Origin: Streptomyces asoensis
Lineage (GTDB): Bacteria; Actinomycetota; Actinomycetes; Streptomycetales; Streptomycetaceae
NCBI RefSeq assembly: GCF_016860545.1
Contig: NZ_BNEB01000005.1
Span: 1,240,001 to 1,304,000 of the forward strand
DNA: 64,000 bases
Direction: 5' to 3'
Shown: piece after piece, positions 30,851 through 39,484 of the stretch
Position numbering within the stretch: the first letter of the stretch is position 1
Layout of the letters: each line of letters opens with the position of its first letter
Made by a program: the position numbers and the translations under genes
Notes under the pieces: generated by a model
Seen by the model: only the letters and a program-made list of their open reading frames with translations
Databases searched by the model: none
Told to the model about the DNA's origin: nothing

Positions 30851-33051
30851 GACGACGGATCCGGCAACGGAGCATCCTGACGGTCCTGCTGGCCGCCGTC
30901 CTGCTGACGCTCGGGCTGCGGCCGGCGCCCACGGTGGCGCGGTCCGAGCCGGTGGCCGCCGCGGCCCAGGTGCTGACCTGGACCGCCGGCGACGACATCA
31001 CCCGGTACGGTACGGCGCCCACGACGGCGGTCGCGGGCCCGGCCACGATCGTCTTCGAGAACAGCGCGGCCACCGGCAACACCATGGGCATGCCGCACAC
31101 CCTGACGTTCGCCACCACCGACCCCGAGTTCAACGACGACGTGACACTGAACATCCTGGCCAACCCGAACGACGACACGGGCGGCCGGCACACCGCCGAG
31201 GTCACCTTGACCCCGGGCCGCTACTTCTACCACTGCACGATCCCCGGCCACGGCCAGATGCAGGGCATCCTCGTGGTGACCGAGGCCGGCGGCGAGGACA
31301 CCACGCCCCCGCAGACGTCGGCGCAGGTCACCGGCGTGCGTGACGCGCAGGGCGCGTACGTCGGCTCGGCGAGCGTCGCGATCGGCGCCACCGACGAGGG
31401 CGGCTCGGGGGTGGACCGCGTCCAGTACGCGGTCGGCGCCGCGGGCGACTGGATCCCGTACACCGCGCCCGTCGTCGTCGACGAGGTCGGCAGCCACGCG
31501 ATCCGCTACCGGGCGTTCGACAAGGCCGGCAACGTCTCCGCGGAGAAGACCGCCGAGTTCACGGTCGTCGCTCCCCCGTCCGGCGACACGACCCCGCCGG
31601 ACACCTCCGGGACGGTGTCCGGCGAGCGCAACCCCGACGGGACGTACATCGACATGGCGACGGTCACCGTGTCGGCATCCGACACCGGCACCGGCGTCAA
31701 CACGGTCGAGTACGCCGTCGATTCGGGCCCCTGGCAGCCGTACACCGCGCCCGTGATGGTGCATCAGACGGGCAGCCACACCGTGCGGTACCGGGCCACC
31801 GACAAGGCGGGCAACGTCTCCCCCGAGAAGAGCGTCGCGTTCACCGTGGTGGCGGCGCCGGCCCAGGACACCACACCGCCGGTGACCGGGGTGACGATCG
31901 ACGGCACGCGCAACGCCGCCGGGGCCTACGTCGGCCGCGCCCTGGTGACCGTGAGCGCGACGGACGCGCACGGGTCGGGGGTCGACCGGATCGAGTACTC
32001 CCTCGACGGCGGGCCGTACCTCGCGTACGGCGCCGCGGTGGTCGTCGACCGGGCGGGTGCGCACACCCTCGCCTACCGGGCGAGCGACAAGGCGGGCAAC
32101 ACCGCCGCCGCCCGCACGGTGAGCTTCACGGTGGTGCCGAGCCAGGTCCCGGCGCCCGGCTGCCCCGAGTTCGACGAGCGGACGACGGTGATCGTCGGCA
32201 CGGTCGACTCCGGGGTGCTCAACCGGCTGACCGGCAACCGGTGCCGGATCAACGAGCTGATCGAGGACGAGCGCGAGTGGACCTCGCACGCGCTGTTCCT
32301 CAAGCACGTGAAGACGGTCATGGACCGGCTCTTCGCCGAGGGTGTCGTCGACCGGCGCGAGTACGACGCCGTCGAGGAGGCCGCGCGCAGGTCGGGGATC
32401 GGCGAGCCCGGGCAGACCGAGGGCTACCGCACGATCCTCGACGGCAGCGCCGAGTCGTTCGCCAAGTGGCAGCAGGTGGGCGGCGGTTCGTTCGCGCGCA
32501 ACGCCGACGGGACGATCACCTCCGGTACGGCGCGGGACGGCCTCGGCATGCTGTGGTTCCCCGAGCGCAAGTACGGCGACTTCTCGCTGAAGCTCCAGTG
32601 GCGCGACGACGCCCCGGGCACGGGCAATGCCAACTCCGGTGTGTTCGTGCGCTTCCCGTGGGTGCTCGACCATCCCGAGGAGTCACGCCCTGAGTGGGTC
32701 GCCATCAAGTACGGGCACGAGGTGCAGGTACTGGACCGGCCGGACGGCGACATGTACAAGACCGGTTCGGTGTACGGCTTCGACCGGGTGGGACTCGCCG
32801 GCGCCGGCGTCACCCAGAAGGGCACCTGGAACGACTACGAGATCAGGGTGGTCGACCAGCACTACTCGGTCTACCGCAACGGTGTGCTGATCAACGAGTT
32901 CGACAACACCGGCGGCCAGGAGTTCTACCCCGCGCGGGCGGACGACCCGGGTACGGACGGCCGGCGGTTCGCCTCCGGCTACATCGGGCTCCAGGTGCAC
33001 AGCACGACGGACGTCGTCTCGTACCGTGACATCCGGATCAAGGAGCTCTGA
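30847..33051 (+). CDS. Secreted cupredoxin / OmpL47 repeats / DUF1080 (3-keto-disaccharide hydrolase-like) protein
   Basis: A 734-residue multidomain exported protein whose GTG start overlaps the previous stop (GTGA). After a signal peptide comes a plastocyanin-like domain with a full type-1 copper set (His in MPHTL, Cys in YHCTI, His in PGHG, Met in GQMQG), then three tandem beta-sandwich repeats of about 95 residues that each end with YRA-x-DKAGN, then a short helical region (RINELIEDEREW), and finally a DUF1080 concanavalin-like domain (SFAKWQQVGGGSFARN ... NSGVFVRFPW ... EVQVLDRP ... NDYEIRVVDQHYSVYRNGVLINEF). It could pass electrons from the coupled quinoprotein and act on oxidised glycosides. 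No homologue function is known to me for the full architecture. Confidence 0.85.
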   Translation: MRRRIRQRSILTVLLAAVLLTLGLRPAPTVARSEPVAAAAQVLTWTAGDDITRYGTAPTTAVAGPATIVFENSAATGNTMGMPHTLTFATTDPEFNDDVTLNILANPNDDTGGRHTAEVTLTPGRYFYHCTIPGHGQMQGILVVTEAGGEDTTPPQTSAQVTGVRDAQGAYVGSASVAIGATDEGGSGVDRVQYAVGAAGDWIPYTAPVVVDEVGSHAIRYRAFDKAGNVSAEKTAEFTVVAPPSGDTTPPDTSGTVSGERNPDGTYIDMATVTVSASDTGTGVNTVEYAVDSGPWQPYTAPVMVHQTGSHTVRYRATDKAGNVSPEKSVAFTVVAAPAQDTTPPVTGVTIDGTRNAAGAYVGRALVTVSATDAHGSGVDRIEYSLDGGPYLAYGAAVVVDRAGAHTLAYRASDKAGNTAAARTVSFTVVPSQVPAPGCPEFDERTTVIVGTVDSGVLNRLTGNRCRINELIEDEREWTSHALFLKHVKTVMDRLFAEGVVDRREYDAVEEAARRSGIGEPGQTEGYRTILDGSAESFAKWQQVGGGSFARNADGTITSGTARDGLGMLWFPERKYGDFSLKLQWRDDAPGTGNANSGVFVRFPWVLDHPEESRPEWVAIKYGHEVQVLDRPDGDMYKTGSVYGFDRVGLAGAGVTQKGTWNDYEIRVVDQHYSVYRNGVLINEFDNTGGQEFYPARADDPGTDGRRFASGYIGLQVHSTTDVVSYRDIRIKEL

Positions 33052-33063
33052 CGGCAGGAGCGT

Positions 33064-34101
33064 TCAGGGCGTCCCGGGTCCGCCCGGGGCGCCCTCGTGC
33101 CGTGCCCGGCTCGGCTGCACCCGTTTGGGCTCCCCGGGCATCTTCGGGTACTCCGGCGGATAGGGCAGATCGCCCAGGCCGTGGTCGTGCTCGTCACGGC
33201 GGGCGAGTTCCAGCAGGGCGTCCAGGGAGAACGCGTGGTCGTCCATGTCGGCGTGCACATCGCCCAGTTCGGCGTAGCGGGCGGGCATCGTGGCGAGGTC
33301 GAAGTCGCGAGGGCGGGCGTCGGCGACCTCCTCCCAGCGCAGCGGCGCCGAGACGGGCGCGTGCGGGCGGGGCCGTACGGAGTACGCCGAGGCGATGGTG
33401 CGGTCGCGGGCGGTCTGGTTGTAGTCGAGGAAGATGCGCTCGCCGCGCTCCTCCTTCCACCACTTGATCGTCACCCGCTGCGGCAGCCTGCGTTCCATCT
33501 CCCGCCCGACGGCGATGGCGGCGCGCCGGACCTGGGTGAAGGTCCAGCGGGGTTCGATCGGCACGAAGACGTGCAGGCCTCGTCCGCCGGAGGTCTTGGG
33601 CCATCCGCGCAGCCCGCCGAACTCGTCCAGTACCGCCCGCAGTTCATGGGCGGCGAAGACCGCGTCCTCGTAGTCGGTGCCGGGCTGCGGGTCGAGGTCG
33701 ATGCGCAGTTCGTCCGGGTGGTCGACGTCGGAGCGGCGCACGGGCCACGGATGGAAGGTGAGGGTGCCGTACTGGGCGGCCCACAGCACCGCCGCCTCCT
33801 CCGTGGGGCACATCTCGTCGGCGCTGCGTCCGCTGGGGAAGGTGATGTGCGCGGTCGGGATCCAGTCGGGCATGTTCTTCGGCGCCCGCTTCTGGAAGAA
33901 GGACTCGCCTCCCACGCCGTCCGGGTAGCGCTCCAGCGTGGTGGGGCGCTCGCGCAGGGCGCGCAGGATCCCGGGGGCGACCGCCCGGTAGTAGCGGGCG
34001 AGGTCCAGCTTGGTGAAGCCGCGCTCCGGGAAGAAGACCTTGTCCGGGCTGGACAGGCGCACCGTCCGCCCGGCCACTTCCAGTTCCACCGCATCACCCA
34101 T
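33064..34101 (-). CDS. LigD-type polymerase/primase domain protein (NHEJ)
   Basis: Stand-alone polymerase domain of 345 residues of the archaeo-eukaryotic primase fold, which fills and extends ends during bacterial non-homologous end joining. Seen: the family start RTVRLSSPDKVFFPERGFTKLDLARYY, SFFQKRAPKNMPDWI, the catalytic DLDP in LRIDLDPQPG, SGGRGLHVFVPI and the FLDYNQTARDRTIASAYS segment. The ATG at 34101 is chosen over one 12 codons upstream since the conserved start follows at once. No ligase or nuclease domain is fused; the ATP ligase at 35.9 kb is the likely partner. Ku is not in this window. Confidence 0.92.
   Translation of the reverse strand: MGDAVELEVAGRTVRLSSPDKVFFPERGFTKLDLARYYRAVAPGILRALRERPTTLERYPDGVGGESFFQKRAPKNMPDWIPTAHITFPSGRSADEMCPTEEAAVLWAAQYGTLTFHPWPVRRSDVDHPDELRIDLDPQPGTDYEDAVFAAHELRAVLDEFGGLRGWPKTSGGRGLHVFVPIEPRWTFTQVRRAAIAVGREMERRLPQRVTIKWWKEERGERIFLDYNQTARDRTIASAYSVRPRPHAPVSAPLRWEEVADARPRDFDLATMPARYAELGDVHADMDDHAFSLDALLELARRDEHDHGLGDLPYPPEYPKMPGEPKRVQPSRARHEGAPGGPGTP
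33066..33095. terminator. Hairpin terminator overlapping the ligD-type gene end
   Basis: Thirteen-base arms (33066-33078 and 33083-33095, one T-G pair) around TCCG, between the converging cupredoxin and polymerase genes. Confidence 0.7.
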
Positions 34102-34173
34102 GCGAGCCACGGTAAACACACCCACGACCACCCGCATCCCCGGAATCGGGCAGCCCCTGCGCCCCCGGCCGTC

Positions 34174-34749
34174 TCATCCGCCCTGGGCCGTCACGTCGGT
34201 GATCTTCACAGACACCTTCGTGTCCGAGGACACGGTACTGATCATGGACGGCCGGTAGTTCAGGCTTGTCCCGTTCGACAGTGTGGCCGTCTGAATGACC
34301 GGCCCTGACTCGTCGCCCCGGATCTCATAAGTGATCTCGTACACCGCATCCGGGTCGACGTCTGCACTGAGGTCGACATAGGTCAACTCCGGTTCCACGG
34401 TCACGTTGCAGCCCGCGGAGCCGAAGCATTGCTTCGCTTTCGTCTTGAGCCCGATGGTGAAGCTGTCGGCGTCGAGCGCCGCATAGGTGGGCTCCGGGGC
34501 CGGTTCCGATGACGTTTCCGTCACGGCGGCGGCCGTGCCCTCCATCCCGTAGAGGCTCGGACCGGGGGTGGCGCTCGGCCTGCTGTCGCCGTCGCCGGAC
34601 TGCACGATGACGATGCCGGTCGCGACGACTGCGGCGATGACGGCGGCGGCCGACCCGATGATGATTGCGTTCGTGCGGGACTTCCTGGGTTCCGGCTCCG
34701 GCGGCAGGGGCGGGGTGTCGGGCATCGGCGGCGGCATGTCATGGCTCAT
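34174..34749 (-). CDS. Membrane-anchored hypothetical protein, Pro-rich N-terminus
   Basis: A 191-residue protein: Pro-rich cytoplasmic head (MPPPMPDTPPLPPEPEP), one transmembrane helix (AIIIGSAAAVIAAVVATGIVIV), a Ser/Thr/Pro linker, then an outside domain of about 110 residues with two Cys (KQCFGSAGCNVTV) that could form a disulfide and alternating beta-strands (LTYVDLSADVDPDAVYEITYEI). The topology is common in Streptomyces membrane proteins with a beta-sandwich sensor or binding domain. The ATG at 34749 follows GGGGGA. Base composition is slightly less GC-rich than its neighbours. It sits with the SMI1-like gene between the two NHEJ genes, perhaps as an insertion. Confidence 0.65.
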   Translation of the reverse strand: MSHDMPPPMPDTPPLPPEPEPRKSRTNAIIIGSAAAVIAAVVATGIVIVQSGDGDSRPSATPGPSLYGMEGTAAAVTETSSEPAPEPTYAALDADSFTIGLKTKAKQCFGSAGCNVTVEPELTYVDLSADVDPDAVYEITYEIRGDESGPVIQTATLSNGTSLNYRPSMISTVSSDTKVSVKITDVTAQGG

Positions 34750-34940
34750 GGATCCCCCACGGCGTGTGCGTACTGGAGGCCGCATCATGCGACGGATGGG
34801 GACCCGACGTGCGGTGTGTGCCCGGGTCATGACCCGAACGCGTGACGGGCCGGGCACCGGCGACCGGAATGGGGACACATCGCCGGGTCGACGTCGAGCG
34901 AACGATGTCCTGGCCGACCCACCCGGCTGAACGGTGCACC

Positions 34941-35801
34941 ATGATGGCTCGCGTGACCGGAAGAACTGCATTCGAGACTGCCTCGCGCCTGTGGACCGAA
35001 CACATGAGCGCACCGTTTCCGGCTCGACTGCGCGGTGCGGACCGGGCCGGATTCGACATGGTGATGATCGACTCCGACACCGCGGGCTGCGTGTCGACCT
35101 GGATCGCGAACGACGGCTCGCTCGACGCGCGCGGACACAGTGTGCTGGTTCACTGCGTCGCCCGCCTGGAACAGATCCTGCCCACGCTCAGCGACGCCGA
35201 CGATCCCCCGTACTGGCAGCGGCTGCACGAACTGGCCCGACTCGTCGCGGACCCCCGGTCGCGCCCCACCGACCGAGCCGCTCTCGCTGGTCTGCTCCGC
35301 TTGATACCGCCGTCGGCCGGAGCGGGGGTGACGGTCGACTGGGAGGCCGTGGAAAGGGCCTGGGGGCTCGTGTTCCCCCCGGACTTCAAGGAGTTCCTCG
35401 CGCACTACGGTGGTGGCCTGTCGGACCTGGACCTCGGTGTGCTGGTTCCTGCCACGGTGACTCCTGAGACCTGTGACGAGCCGGGCGCCCCGAAGGGCGG
35501 CATGGGGTTCATCACCGCGGACACGCGAGCCACGTGGGTGGACACCGAACCCACCGGCGTCGATGCGGCAGCCGAGGATCTGGTGACCTGGGGAGCGGAT
35601 GGCAGTGCCGACCTGTACTGCTGGCTCACCCACGGCGATCCCGAGGACTGGCCGGTGGTGCTCTTCAGCCACGGCGTGGACACCTGGACGCTCTTCGACT
35701 GCGGCATGGCGGAGTTCCTGCGCAGGGTGTTGAGCGCAGACGGCCGGGCCGAGGCCATGCAGGAATCCGCGCTGTGGGGCGCGGGCCTGCGCGAGCTCTG
35801 A
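34941..35801 (+). CDS. SMI1/KNR4-domain protein
   Basis: A 286-residue protein whose C-terminal two-thirds is a SMI1/KNR4 fold: DWEAVERAWGLVFPPDFKEFLAHYGGGL, then DLDLGVLVPATV and the late strand DGSADLYCWLTHGDPEDWPVVLFSHG. SMI1 proteins are often immunity proteins against contact toxins, but many are unlinked to any toxin. The N-terminal about 100 residues (RTAFETASRLWTEHM ... GCVSTWIANDGSLD) are a separate domain I do not recognise. ATG pair at 34941/34944. No toxin gene is adjacent. Confidence 0.7.
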   Translation: MMARVTGRTAFETASRLWTEHMSAPFPARLRGADRAGFDMVMIDSDTAGCVSTWIANDGSLDARGHSVLVHCVARLEQILPTLSDADDPPYWQRLHELARLVADPRSRPTDRAALAGLLRLIPPSAGAGVTVDWEAVERAWGLVFPPDFKEFLAHYGGGLSDLDLGVLVPATVTPETCDEPGAPKGGMGFITADTRATWVDTEPTGVDAAAEDLVTWGADGSADLYCWLTHGDPEDWPVVLFSHGVDTWTLFDCGMAEFLRRVLSADGRAEAMQESALWGAGLREL

Positions 35802-35923
35802 AACCGGGCCGTCCGCGAGGCCCTGGGCCCTGCGCATGGCGCGGCCGCCTCCCGGTGCAGCCGGGCTCGGCCGGAGGAAACGCGCAGCGTGCGCACACCA
35901 TGGCCGACTCGTAGGCTCGGACC

Positions 35924-37000
35924 ATGGATCTTCCGGTGATGCCGCCCGTGAAGCCGATGCTCGCCAAGTCGGTGGCGGCCATCCCGGCGGGCATGCGCTA
36001 TGAGGCGAAGTGGGACGGGTTCCGGGCGATCGTGTTCCGCGACGGAGCCGAGATCGAGCTGGGCAGCCGTACCGGGAAGCCGCTGACCAGGTATTTTCCC
36101 GAGCTGGTGGAGGCGCTGCGGGAGCGGTTGCCCGAGCGGTGCGTCCTGGACGGGGAGATCGTGATCGCCCGGGAGGGGCGGCTCGACTTCGACGCCCTCA
36201 CCGAGCGCATCCATCCGGCGGACTCCCGGGTGCGCACGCTCGCCGAGCGCACGCCGGCGTCGTTCGTCGCGTTCGACCTGCTGGCGCTCGGCGACCGCTC
36301 GCTGCTCGGCGCGCCGCTGAGCGAGCGGCGCGAGGCGCTGACCGGGGCGCTCGCGGGGGTGACGGCGCCCGTGCACGTGGCGCCGGCGACGAGTGACATC
36401 GAGCTGGCGCGGCGGTGGTTCGAGGAGTTCGAGGGCGCGGGCCTGGACGGCGTGATCGCCAAGCCGCCCGGTCTGCGCTACCTCCAGAACGAGCGCGCCA
36501 TGTTCAAGATCAAGCACGAGCGCACGGCGGACGTGGTGGTGGCCGGGTACCGGTTCCACAAGAGCGGCCCGGTGGTGGGCTCGCTGCTGCTCGGCATCCA
36601 CGACGACCGGGGCGTCCTCCAGCACGTCGGCGTGTCCGCCGCGTTCCCCATGAAGCGGCGGGCCGAGCTCGTCGAGGAGCTGGAACCGCTGCGGATGACG
36701 GACGCGTCCGGTCACCCGTGGGCGTCCTGGTCCGAGGAGGCGGCCCACGAGACGGCCCGGCTGCCCGGTGCGCCGAGCCGCTGGTCGGGCAAGAAGGACC
36801 TGTCCTGGGTGCCGTTGCGGCCCGAACGGGTGGCCGAGGTGGCGTACGACCACATGGAGAACGGGACGCGGTTCCGGCACACCGCCCGTTTCCGGCGCTG
36901 GCGCCCGGACCGCACCGCGGACAGCTGCACGTACGCGCAGCTGGAGGAACCGGTGCGCTACGACCTGGCGGAGGTCCTCGGGACGCCGCCGGAGGCGTGA
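35924..37000 (+). CDS. ATP-dependent DNA ligase (LigC/LigD ligase domain)
   Basis: A 358-residue ATP-dependent ligase. The adenylation motif is YEAKWDGFRAIVF with the nucleophile Lys near residue 28; downstream motifs are LDGEIVI, VAFDLLALG, EGAGLDGVIAKPPG and MFKIKHERTADVVV, then an OB-fold domain (VGSLLLGIHDDRGVLQHVG). Size and order fit the actinobacterial LigC type used in end joining together with LigD polymerase, whose gene lies 1.8 kb away on the other strand. No ribosome-binding site is evident; TAGGCT 7 bases before the ATG looks like a -10 box, so the message may be leaderless. Confidence 0.92.
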   Translation: MDLPVMPPVKPMLAKSVAAIPAGMRYEAKWDGFRAIVFRDGAEIELGSRTGKPLTRYFPELVEALRERLPERCVLDGEIVIAREGRLDFDALTERIHPADSRVRTLAERTPASFVAFDLLALGDRSLLGAPLSERREALTGALAGVTAPVHVAPATSDIELARRWFEEFEGAGLDGVIAKPPGLRYLQNERAMFKIKHERTADVVVAGYRFHKSGPVVGSLLLGIHDDRGVLQHVGVSAAFPMKRRAELVEELEPLRMTDASGHPWASWSEEAAHETARLPGAPSRWSGKKDLSWVPLRPERVAEVAYDHMENGTRFRHTARFRRWRPDRTADSCTYAQLEEPVRYDLAEVLGTPPEA

Positions 37001-37051
37001 GCGGCCACCGGTTCCCCGGCCGGGGGCGGACCCGCGGGCGGTGTCACCGTC

Positions 37052-38242
37052 TCACGGTGTCATGAGGATCTTCACCGCGCCGTCCCGCTTGTGCTGGAAC
37101 GTCTCGTAGGCCTGCGGGGCCTCCGAGAGCGGCACGCGGTGGGTGGCGAAGTCGTCGACGCCGAGCGGGTCGTCGTCGGTGAGGTACGGCAGGATGTCGT
37201 CGACCCAGCGGCGCACGTTGGCCTGTCCCATGCGGATCTGGAGCTGCTTGTCGAACATGGTGAGCATCGGCAGCGGGTCGGCCATGCCGCCGTAGACGCC
37301 CACCAGGGACAGGGTGCCGCCGCGGCGCACCAGCTCGATGGCGGTGTGCAGGGCGGCGAGCCGGTCGACGCTGAACCGTTCCGCGAGCGGGCCGCTGAGT
37401 TTGCGCGGCAGCAGCGCGGAGGCGTTCTGGACCATCCGGGCGGCCGCGCTGCCGTGCGCCTCGGTGCCGACCGCGTCGATCACGGCGTCGGGGCCGCGGC
37501 CGTCGGTCTCCTCGCGGATCGCAGCGACGAGCTCCTTCTCGCTGTCGAAGCTGCGCAGGTCGTACGTCTCCACGCCGCGGGCACGGGCCCGGCGCAGCCG
37601 GTCACCGACCAGGTCGACGCCGAAGACCCGCCCGGCACCGCGCGCCTGCGCGATGCGGCAGGCCATGTCTCCGATGGGACCGAGGCCGAGCACGGCGACG
37701 CTGCCGCCCTGGGGGACGTCGGCGTAGGCGACGGCCTGCCAGGCGGTGGGCAGTACGTCGGACAGGTAGACGTAGCGGTCGTCCGGCGGCCCCTCGGGCA
37801 CCTTGACCGGGCCGAACTGGGCCTGCGGGACCCGCAGGTACTCGGCCTGGGCGCCGGGCACCGACCCGTACAGGCGGGTGTAGCCGAACAGGGCGGCGCC
37901 CATGCCCTCGCCGGTGACCTGGGTGGTCTCGCACTGGGTGGGCAGCGCGTTCAGGCACATCCAGCAGTTGCCGCAGGCGATCTGGAAGGGCACCACGACC
38001 CGGTCGCCCGCCTTGAGGTCGGGTACCGCCGCGCCGACCTCCTCGACGATGCCCATCGGCTCGTGCCCGAGGATGTCGCCCGGCGTCATGAACGGGGTGA
38101 GGACCTCGTACAGGTGCAGGTCGGAGCCGCACAGTCCGCTGGAGGTGATGCGGATGACGGCGTCGGTCGGTTCCTGGATCTTCGGGTCCGCGACGGTCTC
38201 CACCCGTACGTCCCGCTTGCCCTGCCAGGTCACTGCCTTCAT
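37052..38242 (-). CDS. Zinc-dependent alcohol dehydrogenase (glutathione-independent formaldehyde dehydrogenase-like)
   Basis: MDR-family enzyme of 396 residues. Catalytic zinc ligands are in SSGLCGSDLH and the GHE of DILGHEPMG; the structural zinc lobe is CGNCWMCLNALPTQC. The NAD motif is VAVLGLGPIGDMACRIA. The insertion between them and the total length are those of the glutathione-independent formaldehyde dehydrogenase/threonine dehydrogenase-like group. The ATG at 38242 gives MKAVTWQGKRDVRVE, the common start of this group. Divergent from the DUF3048 gene. The actual aldehyde or alcohol substrate is uncertain. Confidence 0.9.
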   Translation of the reverse strand: MKAVTWQGKRDVRVETVADPKIQEPTDAVIRITSSGLCGSDLHLYEVLTPFMTPGDILGHEPMGIVEEVGAAVPDLKAGDRVVVPFQIACGNCWMCLNALPTQCETTQVTGEGMGAALFGYTRLYGSVPGAQAEYLRVPQAQFGPVKVPEGPPDDRYVYLSDVLPTAWQAVAYADVPQGGSVAVLGLGPIGDMACRIAQARGAGRVFGVDLVGDRLRRARARGVETYDLRSFDSEKELVAAIREETDGRGPDAVIDAVGTEAHGSAAARMVQNASALLPRKLSGPLAERFSVDRLAALHTAIELVRRGGTLSLVGVYGGMADPLPMLTMFDKQLQIRMGQANVRRWVDDILPYLTDDDPLGVDDFATHRVPLSEAPQAYETFQHKRDGAVKILMTP

Positions 38243-38456
38243 CGTGCCGCGCTCCCTCCGCCGGCCCCGTACGTCCCGGCGGGTCCGGGCCACCGGGCCT
38301 GGCTGCGGGCCGGGTACCCGGCCCCCGGACACCGAACCGCCCGAGCGCCCGGCCTCCGGGCAGCCGAACCGCCGGTCCGCGGAGGCGCCGGGCCCCACGG
38401 ATGGCCGTACTCGAACATCCGAGCGCACAATCGAGGGACGGAACGGGGGTGTCACG

Positions 38457-39470
38457 ATGGGCACGAGTCGTCCGGGACGTCCGGCGCGCGCGGTGCGCGC
38501 CGGCCACTGCGCGGTGGTCACGGCGCTCCTGGCCGCCGCGCTCTCGATATCCCTCGCGGCGGGCTGCACGACGGGCTCGCGGGAGCCCTCGCCCGACGAC
38601 GGCCGCACCACGTCGGTGAAACCCAGCCCGAGCGGTACCGGTCCGGCGTCCGTCGCCGGTTCCGTGCTCGCCGTGAAGATCGACAACGCCCCCGACGCCC
38701 GGCCGCAGACCGGCCTGGACACCGCGGACGTGGTGTACGCCGAGCAGGTCGAGGGCGGGCTGAGCCGGCTGATGGCCGTCTACGCGAGCACGCTCCCGAA
38801 GGCCGTCGGCCCGGTCCGCAGTGCCCGCGAGTCCGACCTGGAGCTGCTGCGCCAGTTCCACGAGCCGGTGCTGGCGTTCTCCGGCGCGCAGGGCAAGCTG
38901 CTGCCGCTGATCGACCGGGCGCCGCTGGACGCCGTCACCCCCGAGGACGCGTCCGGCGCCTACTACCGCGGCGGCGACCGCGCCGCACCGCACAACCTGT
39001 TCCTGCGTCCGGGCCGGCTGCTGCCCGGCGTTCCCGGTCCGGCCGCGCTGACCACCGGGTTCCGCTACGGGGCGGCGCCTGAGGGCGGTACGGCTCTGCC
39101 CTCGCTCACCGTGCGCTACCCGGCGGCCCGGTTCACCTTCACCTGGTCCGCGGACCGGGCGCGCTGGCTGGTCTCGACCGACGGCGCGCCGACGGTGACG
39201 GCCGACGGGCGGCGGGTCGCCCCGGCCACGGTGGTCGTGCAGTACGTGAAGGTGCGCGCGTCGGGCTTCCACGACTTCCTCGGCAACAACACGCCGTACA
39301 CCGAGACGGTGGGTGCCGGGAAGGCGCGGGTGCTGCGCGACGGGCGGGCCTACGACGTGGACTGGAGACGCCCGGCGGCCGACGGCGGCACGGACTTCAC
39401 GACCGCCGACGGCAGCCCGGTGAACTTCGCGCGGGGCCAGGTGTGGGTGGTGTTCGCGCAGCGTCCCTGA
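38457..39470 (+). CDS. DUF3048 (YerB-like) lipoprotein
   Basis: A 337-residue exported protein. The leader ends with the lipobox-like LAAGC (Cys near residue 37), so it should be lipid-anchored on the outside of the membrane. The rest is the two-part DUF3048 domain: VLAVKIDNAPDARPQTGLDTADVVYAEQVEGG, GPVRSARESDLELL, the tail YVKVRASGFHDFLGNNTPYTETVG and DGSPVNFARGQVWVVF. The family (Bacillus YerB) has no established function; wall or envelope roles are suspected. Its gene ends 14 bases before pcaV, converging. Confidence 0.85.
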   Translation: MGTSRPGRPARAVRAGHCAVVTALLAAALSISLAAGCTTGSREPSPDDGRTTSVKPSPSGTGPASVAGSVLAVKIDNAPDARPQTGLDTADVVYAEQVEGGLSRLMAVYASTLPKAVGPVRSARESDLELLRQFHEPVLAFSGAQGKLLPLIDRAPLDAVTPEDASGAYYRGGDRAAPHNLFLRPGRLLPGVPGPAALTTGFRYGAAPEGGTALPSLTVRYPAARFTFTWSADRARWLVSTDGAPTVTADGRRVAPATVVVQYVKVRASGFHDFLGNNTPYTETVGAGKARVLRDGRAYDVDWRRPAADGGTDFTTADGSPVNFARGQVWVVFAQRP

Positions 39471-39484
39471 CCGGCGGCCCGCGA

